Assembly (NCBI GenBank): GCA_963750715.1 | Contig: CAVVRP010000012.1 | Location: 744,001 to 808,000, forward strand | DNA from: JAGVSR01 sp963750715 | GTDB lineage: Bacteria; Pseudomonadota; Alphaproteobacteria; Rhizobiales; Hyphomicrobiaceae | Length of the DNA stretch: 64,000 bases | Direction: 5' to 3' | Shown: positions 8,973 through 21,380 of the stretch, piece by piece | How positions within the stretch are numbered: position 1 is the stretch's first letter | Layout of the letters: every line of letters starts with the position of its first letter | Notes under the pieces: generated by a model | Databases searched by the model: none | What the model was told of the DNA's origin: nothing | What the model saw: only the letters and a program-made list of their open reading frames with translations | Made by a program: the position numbers and the translations under genes

Positions 8973-9558
8973 TTACGCCTTCCCAATTCGCTGCCTCGTG
9001 ACGCCGATGCCGATTAGGCCCCAATGCCGGATCTGTCCAGTGGTCGTATGGGCGCGGCCCAAATGCAACAGGTGTAACATCGGGAATCGCAATAGCCTAA
9101 TTTTGTTGAACACTCCGAGCCCATGTTTTCGGGCATCTCCACAAGGCGCGAAAAGCATCCAATCGCTGGGAAGCCTGCAATTGCGCCGCTTCCAGGCTGT
9201 CAATCCCCAATTTGCCAACACCACCAGATGTAGCTGCGATTGCAGATAAGACCACAATATCTAGTCAGACGTACCGTGACGACTTCGCCGAATCGGCCTA
9301 GCAATTGTGTCGTTGCGGGTGTGCGTCATTTGCCCCGCCACCAGTTCTCGCCAAAATCGCACGGCGGATTAGTCGTCGCCGGAGTCCCGTCGGCCCAGTC
9401 GAATGCCAAGTGTTGCCGTCGCGCCGAGGGGTCTGCGTGCATCATGGTGACCTGAGGTTACGCGGCTCCTCGGTGCCTATCGAAGCGGGCGGGAAGGTAG
9501 TTGTGACGCATGCGTAGCGGAATTTCCATTCGAGCGCAGGACGCAGGGGGCAAGACCA
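8973..9558. other. Divergent intergenic region and long nrdJ leader
   Basis: This 586-bp stretch between NDUFA12 (leftward) and nrdJ (rightward) holds no convincing gene; short frames on both strands lack family features. It contains a putative NrdR box pair at 9221-9267, leaving roughly 290 bp of leader before the nrdJ start. I searched it for the conserved core of a cobalamin riboswitch and did not find one. Confidence 0.6.
9221..9267 (+). promoter_or_regulatory. Tandem NrdR boxes upstream of nrdJ
   Basis: The 16-mer ccacaatatctagtca at 9252-9267 matches the published NrdR-box consensus (ACACWATATMTWGTGT) at 13 of 16 positions. A weaker 16-mer, ccaccagatgtagctg, begins at 9221, exactly 31 bp upstream, and shares 10 of 16 bases with it. 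Tandem boxes about three helical turns apart are characteristic of the ribonucleotide-reductase repressor NrdR, and the downstream gene is a ribonucleotide reductase. nrdR itself is not in the window. Confidence 0.65.
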
Positions 9559-13329
<3,771 letters not shown>

Positions 13330-13338
13330 TCCAATGCA

Positions 13339-13362
13339 AGGGGCGCTGCAATCAGCGCCCCT
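13339..13362 (+). terminator. Hairpin terminator of nrdJ
   Basis: A perfect 10-bp stem (aggggcgctg at 13339-13348, cagcgcccct at 13353-13362) with a CAAT loop begins nine bases after the nrdJ stop. Only a weak T-rich tail (cattctat) follows, so termination may be partial. Confidence 0.75.
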
Positions 13363-13549
13363 CATTCTATGAGACGCGCGGCGGCGGCGCACGTCGCTCT
13401 CTACCGCACCGCTCCGTCGCTGATGGGCCTTGCCGCGCAAATCGCGTTCGCGCTGATGCCGCAGCTGCGGGCGCGCAGCTGAGGGCATGCGAAAACAGAG
13501 CGTGCGGCCGGAGCCGCCCGTGTGTTGTTCTATGTGCGAGGCGGAGTGC

Positions 13550-15580
13550 TTACGGCGTCTCGTACAGCGAGCGGTAGGCCGCGGCCTGCTCTGTGGGGAG
13601 CTTCGGCAGCAGCGTGCGCATCGTCTCGTTGCCGACGAGCTTGCCGTTGCGCTTGAACTGCCAGTCGGAAATGCGATTCTCGGTGAACACGTAGCGCTGT
13701 CCGGCCTTCACGTTCTTCACCGTGTTCGGCACGTTGCTGATTGTGCCTTCGAGCTTACCGTCCGCGCGGGTGATGCGCGTCAGCCAGACAGGCTCGATGA
13801 TGTCGCCATCGGCGATTGCGACCTTGACGGCGAACTCGGTTTCGTTGGCGGCGGGCTTCTCCAGCTTTGACCAGAACTCCGGAAGTGACGCCCGTGCCTT
13901 GGCGATGGCAGCCTTCATAGGGGGATCGTCGGATGAAATGAGCAGCGACTTGGACGCGGGCGCGATTTCACTCGCCGCCGAGGCGGCAGGCGCAACGGGT
14001 GCAGCGGGCTTGCCGAGCTCGGTGAGCTCGATTTCATCACCAGGCTGGATGACCTGCGGTTCGTCCGGCGTCGAGATCGCATCCTCCGCCGCGACACGCC
14101 CCGCATCGGCCGGTTTTGCGGCGGATTCGGCTTCGGTGGTCGCGGCGGGCTCGACAGGTTCGCTCGGCTCCGAGGTGACAGCGAGTTGGGCCGCTTCCTT
14201 CAATTCATCCGGTGACACCGACGGCGCGGCGTGCGGTACCTCTGGCGGAGCCATCACGGCGGGAGCTTCGGCGAGCGTCGGCTTGTCGGGTGTATGCGGC
14301 GGCGCCGGTTTGACGACCTTTGTCGACGTCGCCTCATCGATGCGCTTTGCCAGGTCGTCGGACGCGATGACAGCACTCGGGGCGGTTTCGACTGGCATAG
14401 CTGCAGCGGCAGCTTCAGTGGTCGCGGGCTTGTCAATGGGAATTTCCGATGCGGCCGGGCTGGCAGCAGCCTGATCGACGGGCTTGGCCGCTTCACCGGC
14501 AGCGACCGCAGCCGCGGGTACCACCGCTTCGGCAGCTGACTTGGGCGCGTCCGCGATCGCCGCTTCAGCCGACTTAACCGCGACATCTGAAGGCGTGGGA
14601 GCGACAGGCGTTGCGGGCGACGTGACCGCCGGTGCGGCCGCGACAGCGGTTGACGGCGCCTCGACGGGGGCGACGAACTGCGCGGCGGCGGCAGGTGCTG
14701 CAGGCTCGACCTTCGCAGGTTCCGATGTCGCGGCTTCGACCTTCGCGGCTTCAGGCTTCACAGGCTCGAGTTTGGCCGCTACCGGCGTAGGCGCGCGGGC
14801 GCCGTCGATCTTTGCCATCCAATCGCCAGAACCGTTGCCGCTCTTGGCGACCGTGGCTTTCTGGACGCCGGAAGCGCTACCCGGCATGGGCTCTTTGGCG
14901 CCCTTGGGCAACTGGCTGATGGTCGTCATCCACTCGCCGACGGTTTCGGCGACCGGCGACGGAACGCCCGCGTAGTTCCTGTCGCGATCCGTGCAACCGC
15001 CTTCGCACGTGATGACGCCAGCCTGCGGATCCGTGGCCGATGCAGACGGAGATTCCGGAGCGGGAGCGTTCTTTGGCAGAACCGACACCACCTGCGGGCC
15101 CTCGCGATCCCGGCAGTTCGCCTCGCACACAACGACGAACTGATCAGGATAATCCTTGGCGAGTGGGCTCTGGAATGTGTCTTCGACGTGCGCGTCCTGC
15201 TTGAGGATGTCACTGGCGCGGTGGTCGTAGTAGTCGGGGCCGCGGCTCTGCGAAAGAATCTGTTCAAGTGGGCTCTGCGCAGGCTTCGCCGTTTTCCAGA
15301 TGTCGGTTTCGGGAGCCGCTGCGGCCTCGCCGGACGATTTTGTGGTGCTCGTAACTGGCTTGAACAGATGCGGATGCAATCCCGAATTGGCCTTGTGGTC
15401 GGGATCACCAGCGCCGGTGGTAGCGCGCCCGGGTGCGCTTTGTTGCACATCATCAAGTGCGCCGGCGGCGGCTTTCATTCCCGGCTCGGCGAAGGCCGGT
15501 GCGTTCCAGAACGCGATGAGAGCTGCGATCGACGCGCCTATCATGACGATGGCGAACGACTTCGAGGACTGACTGTACAT
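13550..15580 (-). CDS. Exported DUF2314 protein with long Ala/Pro/Glu linker
   Basis: A 676-residue exported protein. A signal peptide (about residues 1-31, ending APAFA) is followed by a polar N-terminal region containing two related Cys motifs, VCEANCRDREG and TCEGGCTDRDR, about 40 residues apart. Residues roughly 250-550 are a disordered Ala/Pro/Glu/Val-rich linker with KVE/PAK repeats. The last 110 residues form a DUF2314 (YegJ-like) domain: PEFWSKLEKPAANETEFAVK, IEPVWLTRITRADGKLEGTI and GQRYVFTENRISDWQFKRNG. The function of DUF2314 is unknown. The linker resembles stalks that cross the periplasm or peptidoglycan. Confidence 0.8.
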   Translation of the reverse strand: MYSQSSKSFAIVMIGASIAALIAFWNAPAFAEPGMKAAAGALDDVQQSAPGRATTGAGDPDHKANSGLHPHLFKPVTSTTKSSGEAAAAPETDIWKTAKPAQSPLEQILSQSRGPDYYDHRASDILKQDAHVEDTFQSPLAKDYPDQFVVVCEANCRDREGPQVVSVLPKNAPAPESPSASATDPQAGVITCEGGCTDRDRNYAGVPSPVAETVGEWMTTISQLPKGAKEPMPGSASGVQKATVAKSGNGSGDWMAKIDGARAPTPVAAKLEPVKPEAAKVEAATSEPAKVEPAAPAAAAQFVAPVEAPSTAVAAAPAVTSPATPVAPTPSDVAVKSAEAAIADAPKSAAEAVVPAAAVAAGEAAKPVDQAAASPAASEIPIDKPATTEAAAAAMPVETAPSAVIASDDLAKRIDEATSTKVVKPAPPHTPDKPTLAEAPAVMAPPEVPHAAPSVSPDELKEAAQLAVTSEPSEPVEPAATTEAESAAKPADAGRVAAEDAISTPDEPQVIQPGDEIELTELGKPAAPVAPAASAASEIAPASKSLLISSDDPPMKAAIAKARASLPEFWSKLEKPAANETEFAVKVAIADGDIIEPVWLTRITRADGKLEGTISNVPNTVKNVKAGQRYVFTENRISDWQFKRNGKLVGNETMRTLLPKLPTEQAAAYRSLYETP

Positions 15581-15663
15581 ATCGATAGACCCGCCTGAAC
15601 AAACTACAATCAGACGTCACATTGCCTGACAGGTGTAAATGAACTCCTTAAGCAGCGCTCCAA

Positions 15664-15696
15664 CATGGGGCAGAGCCCATGGGGCATGGGGCAGAG
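15664..15696. repeat. Short direct repeat catggggcagag
   Basis: The 12-mer catggggcagag occurs at 15664 and again at 15685 (21-bp period), with a partial third copy (catggggc) at 15678. It lies in the gap between the DUF2314 gene and the end of its upstream neighbour. It is probably replication slippage and no function is implied. Confidence 0.6.
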
Positions 15697-15724
15697 GCCA
15701 GCAGCCGGGCGCTTCGCAGCGGGG

Positions 15725-16171
15725 CTATTTCGTGTGGACGAAGACGGATGGCCCCGCGGCGGCGTTGATAACAGGGATGTTGCGGTAGTTCGTACCGTCG
15801 GCAGCGCGCACGGGGCGCGGGGCCTTGCCGTCCTCGCCGGTGCGGGACCGCGCCACATCGGCATCTTCGAGCCGCCGCAGATCGACGCTCGGCCGGTTGG
15901 CGGGCGCCGGCGTCAGTGTGCGCACCGGAGTCGCCGTTGGTGCGGGTGATGCCGCGGGAGCTTGGGCCGAGACGGCTGCGGGCTCGACGGTGAGCCCGTA
16001 GTAGGCCGCGATACAGGGATCGCTCTTCTTCATCGTCTCGACTTCGCCGAACCTGACGTAGACGATGCGGCCACCTTCGCAGACATAACCCTCATCCGCA
16101 CGGGCGCGCTCGACTTCGATGCCGGCTGCAAGGCCAATCGCGAAGACGCACAATTTCAGCAGTCTGCTCAT
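15725..16171 (-). CDS. Small exported protein of unknown function
   Basis: A 148-residue protein with a signal peptide (about residues 1-25, ending ARA) and a compact domain with two cysteines, GYVCEGGRIVYVRFGEVETM then KKSDPCIAAYYGL, which could form a disulfide. The C-terminal half is Pro/Ala/Thr rich and ends with a conserved-looking segment (YRNIPVINAAAGPSVFVHTK). No family name is recognised. It shares strand and exported character with the DUF2314 protein downstream. The ATG at 16171 begins exactly with the signal peptide. Confidence 0.65.
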   Translation of the reverse strand: MSRLLKLCVFAIGLAAGIEVERARADEGYVCEGGRIVYVRFGEVETMKKSDPCIAAYYGLTVEPAAVSAQAPAASPAPTATPVRTLTPAPANRPSVDLRRLEDADVARSRTGEDGKAPRPVRAADGTNYRNIPVINAAAGPSVFVHTK

Positions 16172-16241
16172 CGCCCACTCCGTCCGTTCGACGGCGTTAC
16201 GATATGGCACAGTCGTTAACTGTGCGTTTACCCGGCAGGGC

Positions 16242-17948
16242 TCAGGGTTTGGGCGGATATCGCCAATAGTTGCCCAGCGCGGTCGGCACCAATTGAAGGA
16301 TCGGGATGCGCTTGTCGGGCGGCCGCTCGCCGGTTTGCAGCAGCAGTTGGATATCGTTCAACAGCGCGTTGTTCTCGGCATAGCCCGAGTGATTGAGGCC
16401 GAGGCTGTCCGTGCTCGCCGCCGTTACGTCGATGGTGTCGACGCCGGGCAGCACGAGCGGCCCCGTTTCGGGCACGTCGCCCGCACGCGGCACACCGCCG
16501 TTGAAGCGGCGCGATACACTGAGCGCGCGGTCATTGGCGGCGGCATACAGAGTGATCCCATTCGCCAGTCCCTGAATTTCGTTGGCGATGTTTTCAAAGT
16601 TGTCGCGATCGACATCCGGCGCGGCGAGAATGATCTGGTTGATGAGTACGCCTTCGGGTGCTGCCGCCTTCAGATCCTTCAGCACCTGTAGGGCCGGCTG
16701 GTTGCCCATGCTGTGGGCAATCACGCTGACCGACTTAGCGCCAGTTTCTTTGATGACGAGGTTCAGGAAGTCGCGCAGGTAGGGCGTCGACTGTCCCGCG
16801 CTCTCGCGATCGTAGGTGTAGCTTGCCACACCACCGCCTGACGGCCAGCTGTACAGGAACGGCGCACCGTCGAACTTCAGATCGTATGCGATCTGGGCGG
16901 TTCGGTAGACGGCATTATCGAAGTGCGTGTTGAATCCGTGAATGAAGACCAGCGCGTGATCCTTGAAGCGCTGAGACTGCCCGAGACGTTCCCGCACGAC
17001 GGCAAGGAAGTCTTCGCGCGAAAGAGCCTTCAGCTCTTTCATCGTAAAGTGTTTCTGGGGATCCTCCGCTTCCTCGTAGAGCGTCACGTCAAAGTAGGGA
17101 ATGCGAATGGCCCACGGGCGCTCGACGGCCGGCACCTCGTGCGACTTCGGAATCGTGACAAGTGCGCGGCCAAGCTCGAGCCGGCGCGCACGGTTCGCGC
17201 CGTAGTCGATGCGCTTGGGGAGGGCCGTCTGCTCGCGGTCGGTTCCGTAGAACACCGGCACGACGTCGTAGTCGGTCTGCTCCTCGCTCTTCTTCTCTTC
17301 GGCCGGAACTGACGGCGCCGGCGCTGGAGATGGCGGCGGGGCCACCTCACCCGGCTGCGTCTCGAGTTCGGGAACGGGGGGTGCCAAACCGCCAGACGGC
17401 AGGTTTTTCTCCAATTGATCGTCCAGGGCGGGCGGCAGCGAACCGGACCCTTGAGGTTCAGTGCCGGTCTGCGGTTCCATACCGCGCAAGGTGTCGTCTT
17501 CCGATTTCGGCAAGTCCAGTTCCGGAGCCGGCGCTCCGACTGCGGGCGGTTCGGCGCTTTCCTCTGCCGATCCCCTGCCGCGGCCAAAATTGTCGGCTGG
17601 ATCATCAGCGGGTGGCGACTTGGCGCCATCGGTCGCAGAAGCTTCTCCTCCGGCCGGCTCGGACGGTTCTTCAACCGAGGGTGCTGCCGGTGGTTCGGTT
17701 GATTTCGTTGGCGCAGCGACGTCGGGTGCCGACGTTGCAGGCGGGGCGCGTGCAACGTCGCGCGACTGCTCGACCCCGAAAACCACCATCAGCGCAATGG
17801 GAGCGGCAACGATCGCCAGCAAGGCCAGACGCGCGAAAAGGCGCGCCCACCTCGGCATATTGCCGACCGCAGACCAGGCGAAAGCATAAAGAAGGATGGC
17901 GGTCCCGATTAGAACCGGCGCGACAAGACCCTGCGGCAACTCAGTCAT
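16242..17948 (-). CDS. DUF900-type alpha/beta hydrolase with N-terminal membrane anchors
   Basis: A 568-residue protein. Two hydrophobic segments (about residues 9-25 and 35-56) are followed by a disordered Pro/Glu/Ser linker to about residue 235, then an alpha/beta-hydrolase domain of the DUF900 type: VPVFYGTDREQ, HALVFIHGFNTHFDNAVYRT, the nucleophile elbow VIAHSMGNQ, the acid-bearing IILAAPDVDRDNF, and a His in LGLNHSGY. It is probably an anchored serine esterase or lipase facing the periplasm. Substrate unknown. The ATG at 17948 is preferred over one 13 codons upstream because it starts just before the first membrane segment. Confidence 0.85.
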   Translation of the reverse strand: MTELPQGLVAPVLIGTAILLYAFAWSAVGNMPRWARLFARLALLAIVAAPIALMVVFGVEQSRDVARAPPATSAPDVAAPTKSTEPPAAPSVEEPSEPAGGEASATDGAKSPPADDPADNFGRGRGSAEESAEPPAVGAPAPELDLPKSEDDTLRGMEPQTGTEPQGSGSLPPALDDQLEKNLPSGGLAPPVPELETQPGEVAPPPSPAPAPSVPAEEKKSEEQTDYDVVPVFYGTDREQTALPKRIDYGANRARRLELGRALVTIPKSHEVPAVERPWAIRIPYFDVTLYEEAEDPQKHFTMKELKALSREDFLAVVRERLGQSQRFKDHALVFIHGFNTHFDNAVYRTAQIAYDLKFDGAPFLYSWPSGGGVASYTYDRESAGQSTPYLRDFLNLVIKETGAKSVSVIAHSMGNQPALQVLKDLKAAAPEGVLINQIILAAPDVDRDNFENIANEIQGLANGITLYAAANDRALSVSRRFNGGVPRAGDVPETGPLVLPGVDTIDVTAASTDSLGLNHSGYAENNALLNDIQLLLQTGERPPDKRIPILQLVPTALGNYWRYPPKP

Positions 17949-18155
17949 TGCGGCACCCTCCCCGAAAGACCGCACAGCGGCCGACACCGCTGAAATTTAC
18001 GAACACGGCGCTGCGGCGGCAACCGTTTCACCCACCATGACAATAGTCTGTGCGTAACAGTTTCTGTGAGACCACAATAAGCCCTTGCGGGGAATACGGC
18101 TTTTCATCCATGTTCCCGCGCGAAACGTGCCGATCCAGCAATAACAGGGCCACTG

Positions 18156-19175
18156 ATGCCTGCTGCCACATTCCTGCCTTCGCGCGCGGGCGCCCCGATA
18201 CCAATTGCCGACATGGCGCGCGGCGTCCGTAGCGGCGACCGTGCAATACTCGCGCGCGCCATAACTCTCGTCGAAAGCACGAAAACCGAGCACAATCACC
18301 GCGCCCAAGAGTTGCTGCAGGAACTACTGCCCTATACCGGCGACGCCATCCGGCTCGGCATTACGGGCGTTCCAGGCGTCGGCAAATCGACCACCATCGA
18401 TCAGCTCGGCATGAACCTCGTGGCAGCGGGTCACAAGGTCGCCGTTCTCGCGGTCGATCCGACATCGAAGCGCACCGGCGGCTCGATCCTGGGTGACAAG
18501 ACGCGCATGAACCAGCTGGCGCAGTCGCCCGCCGCCTTCATCCGTCCGTCGCCAACCTCCGGCACGCTCGGCGGCGTCACGCGCAAGACGCGCGAGACGA
18601 TGGCGCTTGTCGAGGCGGCGGGCTTCGATGTCGTCATCGTAGAAACGGTGGGCGTCGGACAAAGCGAAGTCGCCGTCGCCGATATGGTCGATTTCTTTCT
18701 GGTGCTGCTCCTCGCCGGCGGGGGGGACGACCTGCAGGGCATCAAAAAAGGCATCATCGAACTCGCCGACATGATCGCCATCAATAAGGCTGACGGCGAC
18801 AACATCACACGCGCCAAGCGCGCCGCCAACGAATACCAGAACGCCATTGCGATCTTTACGCCGAAGGAAGCCGAGTGGCTGCCGCCGGTCATCACCATAT
18901 CGGGCCGCGAGAATTCGGGCCTCGACGCGCTGTGGGACAAGATTTTCGAACACCGCGCCCTGATGGCGAATAGCGGTGCGTTCGCCGCGCGTCGCCAGCG
19001 GCAGGCGGTCGAATGGACGCGCGACATGCTGAGCGACCGGTTAATGGCAGCACTCAAGGCCAATGAACGGGTGGCGGCCCGGCTGCCAGAAATCGAGGGC
19101 GCGGTCCGTGATGGCCGCCTGCTGCCAACGCTCGCCGTCGACGAGATCCTGGGCCTGATGGGCCTGACCAGCTAG
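18156..19175 (+). CDS. meaB: Methylmalonyl-CoA mutase-associated GTPase MeaB
   Basis: A 339-residue G3E-family GTPase that protects and reloads B12-dependent acyl-CoA mutases. The P loop GVPGVGKST is at residues 71-79. LAVDPTSKRTGGSILGDKTR, VIVETVGVGQSEVAVADMVD (Walker B/switch II) and INKADGDN (GTP specificity) follow, and the C-terminal helical dimerisation arm is complete. In serine-cycle methylotrophs MeaB supports methylmalonyl-CoA mutase in the ethylmalonyl-CoA pathway. The mutase subunits are not in the window, so meaB stands alone here. The ATG at 18156 gives the family's usual length. Confidence 0.95.
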   Translation: MPAATFLPSRAGAPIPIADMARGVRSGDRAILARAITLVESTKTEHNHRAQELLQELLPYTGDAIRLGITGVPGVGKSTTIDQLGMNLVAAGHKVAVLAVDPTSKRTGGSILGDKTRMNQLAQSPAAFIRPSPTSGTLGGVTRKTRETMALVEAAGFDVVIVETVGVGQSEVAVADMVDFFLVLLLAGGGDDLQGIKKGIIELADMIAINKADGDNITRAKRAANEYQNAIAIFTPKEAEWLPPVITISGRENSGLDALWDKIFEHRALMANSGAFAARRQRQAVEWTRDMLSDRLMAALKANERVAARLPEIEGAVRDGRLLPTLAVDEILGLMGLTS

Positions 19176-19644
19176 GACGCTTTCCCTGTGCGCCAATAAC
19201 TCGCGCAACCGGGCGTTCTCACCCTTCAATTCGCTGAGCTGTGCCTGCAGCTGTTCAAACGCCCCCAAGCACATCATAGGCCGGCAGGAGCAGGAGATGT
19301 ACTGATTGCAGTTGCGGTCTCAGGCCTCGATGTTGACACGATAACGCGCTCGGGCCGACCGCTCACAACCTTGGTGACGGCCTCCATCAGCATCGGCGCG
19401 CTGTCGTCCTCCACCACGCGCGCCTTAGCACTCCCCCTTTCCAAGAGTGGGAGGTCGGAATGGATCACGCACGCCCCACGGCGCCGGCGCAACTCTCGAA
19501 ATCTGCGCCGGCTTCATCAGCCTGCCCAACTCATCACGATGGATGTTCAAGAGCCAGAAGGATCATCGCGTGCTTCCTAAATTCCGCCGTCGAGGCGCTA
19601 GGCTCGCAGTTTCGTTGACTGCCGCACCCTGACTAAAGGCGGAT
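19176..19644. other. Gene-free stretch between meaB and hsp20
   Basis: About 470 bp without a supportable gene. A minus-strand frame running back into the 3' end of meaB (up to 19277) encodes a heptad-like run (LQAQLSELKGENARLRELL), and another (19274-19492) has no recognisable family. Neither has a good ribosome-binding site or coding character, so they may be remnants or chance frames. Confidence 0.5.
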
Positions 19645-19671
19645 GGCGGGATACACTTGGGCGATCCCGCC
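19645..19671 (-). terminator. Possible hairpin terminator of hsp20
   Basis: An 8-bp inverted repeat (ggcgggat at 19645-19652, atcccgcc at 19664-19671) with an 11-base loop lies ten bases past the hsp20 stop. On the minus strand it is followed by a short CCGCCTTTAG stretch rather than a true T run, so the call is tentative. Confidence 0.45.
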
Positions 19672-19680
19672 CGCGCACGA

Positions 19681-20172
19681 TCATTTGCTACTTTTGATCT
19701 CGATGCGCTTGGCTTGTTTCTCCGCCGCCGGCGAACGCGAAATCATGACCTTCAGCACACCCTTGTCGAAGGTCGCATCGACCTTGTTCTCGTCAGCCTC
19801 GAAGGGCAGAGTGAAGCGGCGCATAAAGGTGCCATAGGAACGCTCGACGAGGTGATACTGCTTCCTTTCGTCCTTTTCTTCTTTCTCAGCTGTGTGCTCG
19901 GCCGTCAGCGTCAAAACCCCATCGGAAATCTTGACGTCGATGTTCTTGGGATCAACGCCGGGCAACTCGGCCGCGACCTCAAGACCCTTGTCGGTTTCGG
20001 CAATGTTCACCTTGGGCGACAGGAAGCCGGTATCGCCGAACATCGCAGGCATCGACCAGTCCCGTCCGAAACTTTCCAGCATGCGGTCCATGTCGCGCCG
20101 CAGCGAACGGAAGGGATCGACATCGCTGCCGCCGCGCGACCCGCCGAACGGTATCAGGGATTTGAAGTCCAT
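19681..20172 (-). CDS. Hsp20/alpha-crystallin small heat-shock protein
   Basis: A 163-residue ATP-independent holdase chaperone. The alpha-crystallin domain runs from about residue 55 (VNIAETDKGLEVAAELPGVD) to the signature GVLKVMISRS near residue 148, and the C-terminal anchoring motif is RIEIKSS. The N-terminus (FRSLRRDMDRMLESF) is typical of the class A rhizobial type. AGGAG precedes the ATG at 20172; an upstream in-frame start is not needed. I looked for a ROSE-type RNA thermometer in the 5' leader and found no convincing pairing with the ribosome-binding site. Confidence 0.93.
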   Translation of the reverse strand: MDFKSLIPFGGSRGGSDVDPFRSLRRDMDRMLESFGRDWSMPAMFGDTGFLSPKVNIAETDKGLEVAAELPGVDPKNIDVKISDGVLTLTAEHTAEKEEKDERKQYHLVERSYGTFMRRFTLPFEADENKVDATFDKGVLKVMISRSPAAEKQAKRIEIKSSK

Positions 20173-20494
20173 AGTAATTCTCCTGTACAAAATTTGGTCC
20201 ACTGGAATGTTCATCGTGGAAGCCGCAAATCGTAGCTACGCTCGCGGCTCGCCGCCGACGCGCGTCAATGTTTTTATCTGTCAAATGCACAGGCCGTTCC
20301 TTGCGCTCGATCAATGAGATGGCAGCGAAAGCGTGCTAAAATGAATATTTGATATCGCACCGCCGCTGCGCGGCCATAGACACCGACGAGTCATCCACTG
20401 AACGGTGCGCTTCAGCCACACCGTATTGCAGCGGCTCTTATGCCCATCTAACAGTCTTCCATCGCGCCATTTCCCGGCGCGCGAGGAGGCCGCG

Positions 20495-21328
20495 ATGAGC
20501 CCGTTGAACCGTCAAGCCATGACGTCTGCCGCGATTGTTCTGGCGGCGGTAGCGATGTCGGGCTGCGACGCGGCGATGTCGACCGGGACGATCACGAACT
20601 CCATCGCACAAACCCCCGGTTTCGTGCCCGGAGTTCCGCCGGGTTATCAATGTCCGCTGGTGCCGAACGGCTTCGACCCGCCGGGCTCCATATACCGGCT
20701 GGACAAGAACGGCACGTACTATCGCGTCAAGGACTTCAGCCAGGACCCGGCCGTAATGGCCATGAACGGCGTGAAGCGAGACATCCCGATTTCCAACTAC
20801 GTGCTGACGGATAAACAGACCGCTGCGGCGGGCCTCTCCTACGAGGTGCTCAAGAGCGCGCTTCCGGGCCTCGCGGTGGACGGCACGGCCGATTTCAAGA
20901 AGGACATCTCCGTCAGTATTCTCGTCGAGGACATGCGCGGCGAGGTGATCGACGACCAGGTTGCCGACTACATCGTGAAATGGTTCGAGGACAACGTGAA
21001 GCCGAAGCCGGGCAGTTCGTACTTCATCGTCAGGGAAGCGGTGAAGGCGGGCGCCGTCAGCTACAGCCTCAAACGCGACGACGTCGCCAAGCTTGGCGGA
21101 GCGGCGCAGATGGAGGGCCTTGCCAAGGGCAACGCAAACGTGACGTTCCGCGACGACGGCGGGCTGTTCGAGATCAAGCAGAAGTTCTCGCCTGACCGCA
21201 TAAACGTGTGCATCAAATCTGCCGAGATCGTGGTGCAGAATGCGCGCTCGGCCGATGGAGCGAAGGTGTCCCTAAAATCGCCCGACGACACCACTGTTCC
21301 GCCGATCAAGAAGGTTGGAACAAACTGA
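20495..21328 (+). CDS. Predicted lipoprotein of unknown function
   Basis: A 277-residue protein with a lipoprotein signal peptide: hydrophobic residues 11-20, then the lipobox AMSGC with C24 as the lipidation site. The mature part is globular and mixed alpha/beta (KDISVSILVEDMRGEVIDDQ, YIVKWFEDNVKPKPGSSYFI, YSLKRDDVAKLGGAAQMEGL). No domain family is recognised. GAGGAGG is placed ideally before the ATG at 20495, so the longer upstream frame is rejected. It would be anchored at the inner or outer membrane. Confidence 0.75.
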   Translation: MSPLNRQAMTSAAIVLAAVAMSGCDAAMSTGTITNSIAQTPGFVPGVPPGYQCPLVPNGFDPPGSIYRLDKNGTYYRVKDFSQDPAVMAMNGVKRDIPISNYVLTDKQTAAAGLSYEVLKSALPGLAVDGTADFKKDISVSILVEDMRGEVIDDQVADYIVKWFEDNVKPKPGSSYFIVREAVKAGAVSYSLKRDDVAKLGGAAQMEGLAKGNANVTFRDDGGLFEIKQKFSPDRINVCIKSAEIVVQNARSADGAKVSLKSPDDTTVPPIKKVGTN

Positions 21329-21380
21329 CGACAGCAGGTGTGGGCATTGGCGCGGACGCGCCCTTCGTCCACAATGGGGT

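Noticed and set aside
8973..9257. A 94-codon minus-strand frame directly upstream of NDUFA12
   Set aside because: It overlaps the NrdR boxes, has no recognised family and no good start site.
9268..9558. Cobalamin riboswitch upstream of nrdJ
   Set aside because: I looked for the conserved B12-box core and supporting stems and did not see them.
13369..13482. A 37-codon plus-strand frame after nrdJ (MRRAAAAHVALYRTAPSLMG)
   Set aside because: It lies immediately after the terminator with no ribosome-binding site and looks like chance.
19041..19277. A minus-strand coiled-coil-like frame
   Set aside because: It overlaps the 3' end of meaB, and the heptad run is short, with no family match I can name.
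20173..20300. ROSE-type RNA thermometer upstream of hsp20
   Set aside because: No convincing anti-Shine-Dalgarno pairing was visible in the leader.
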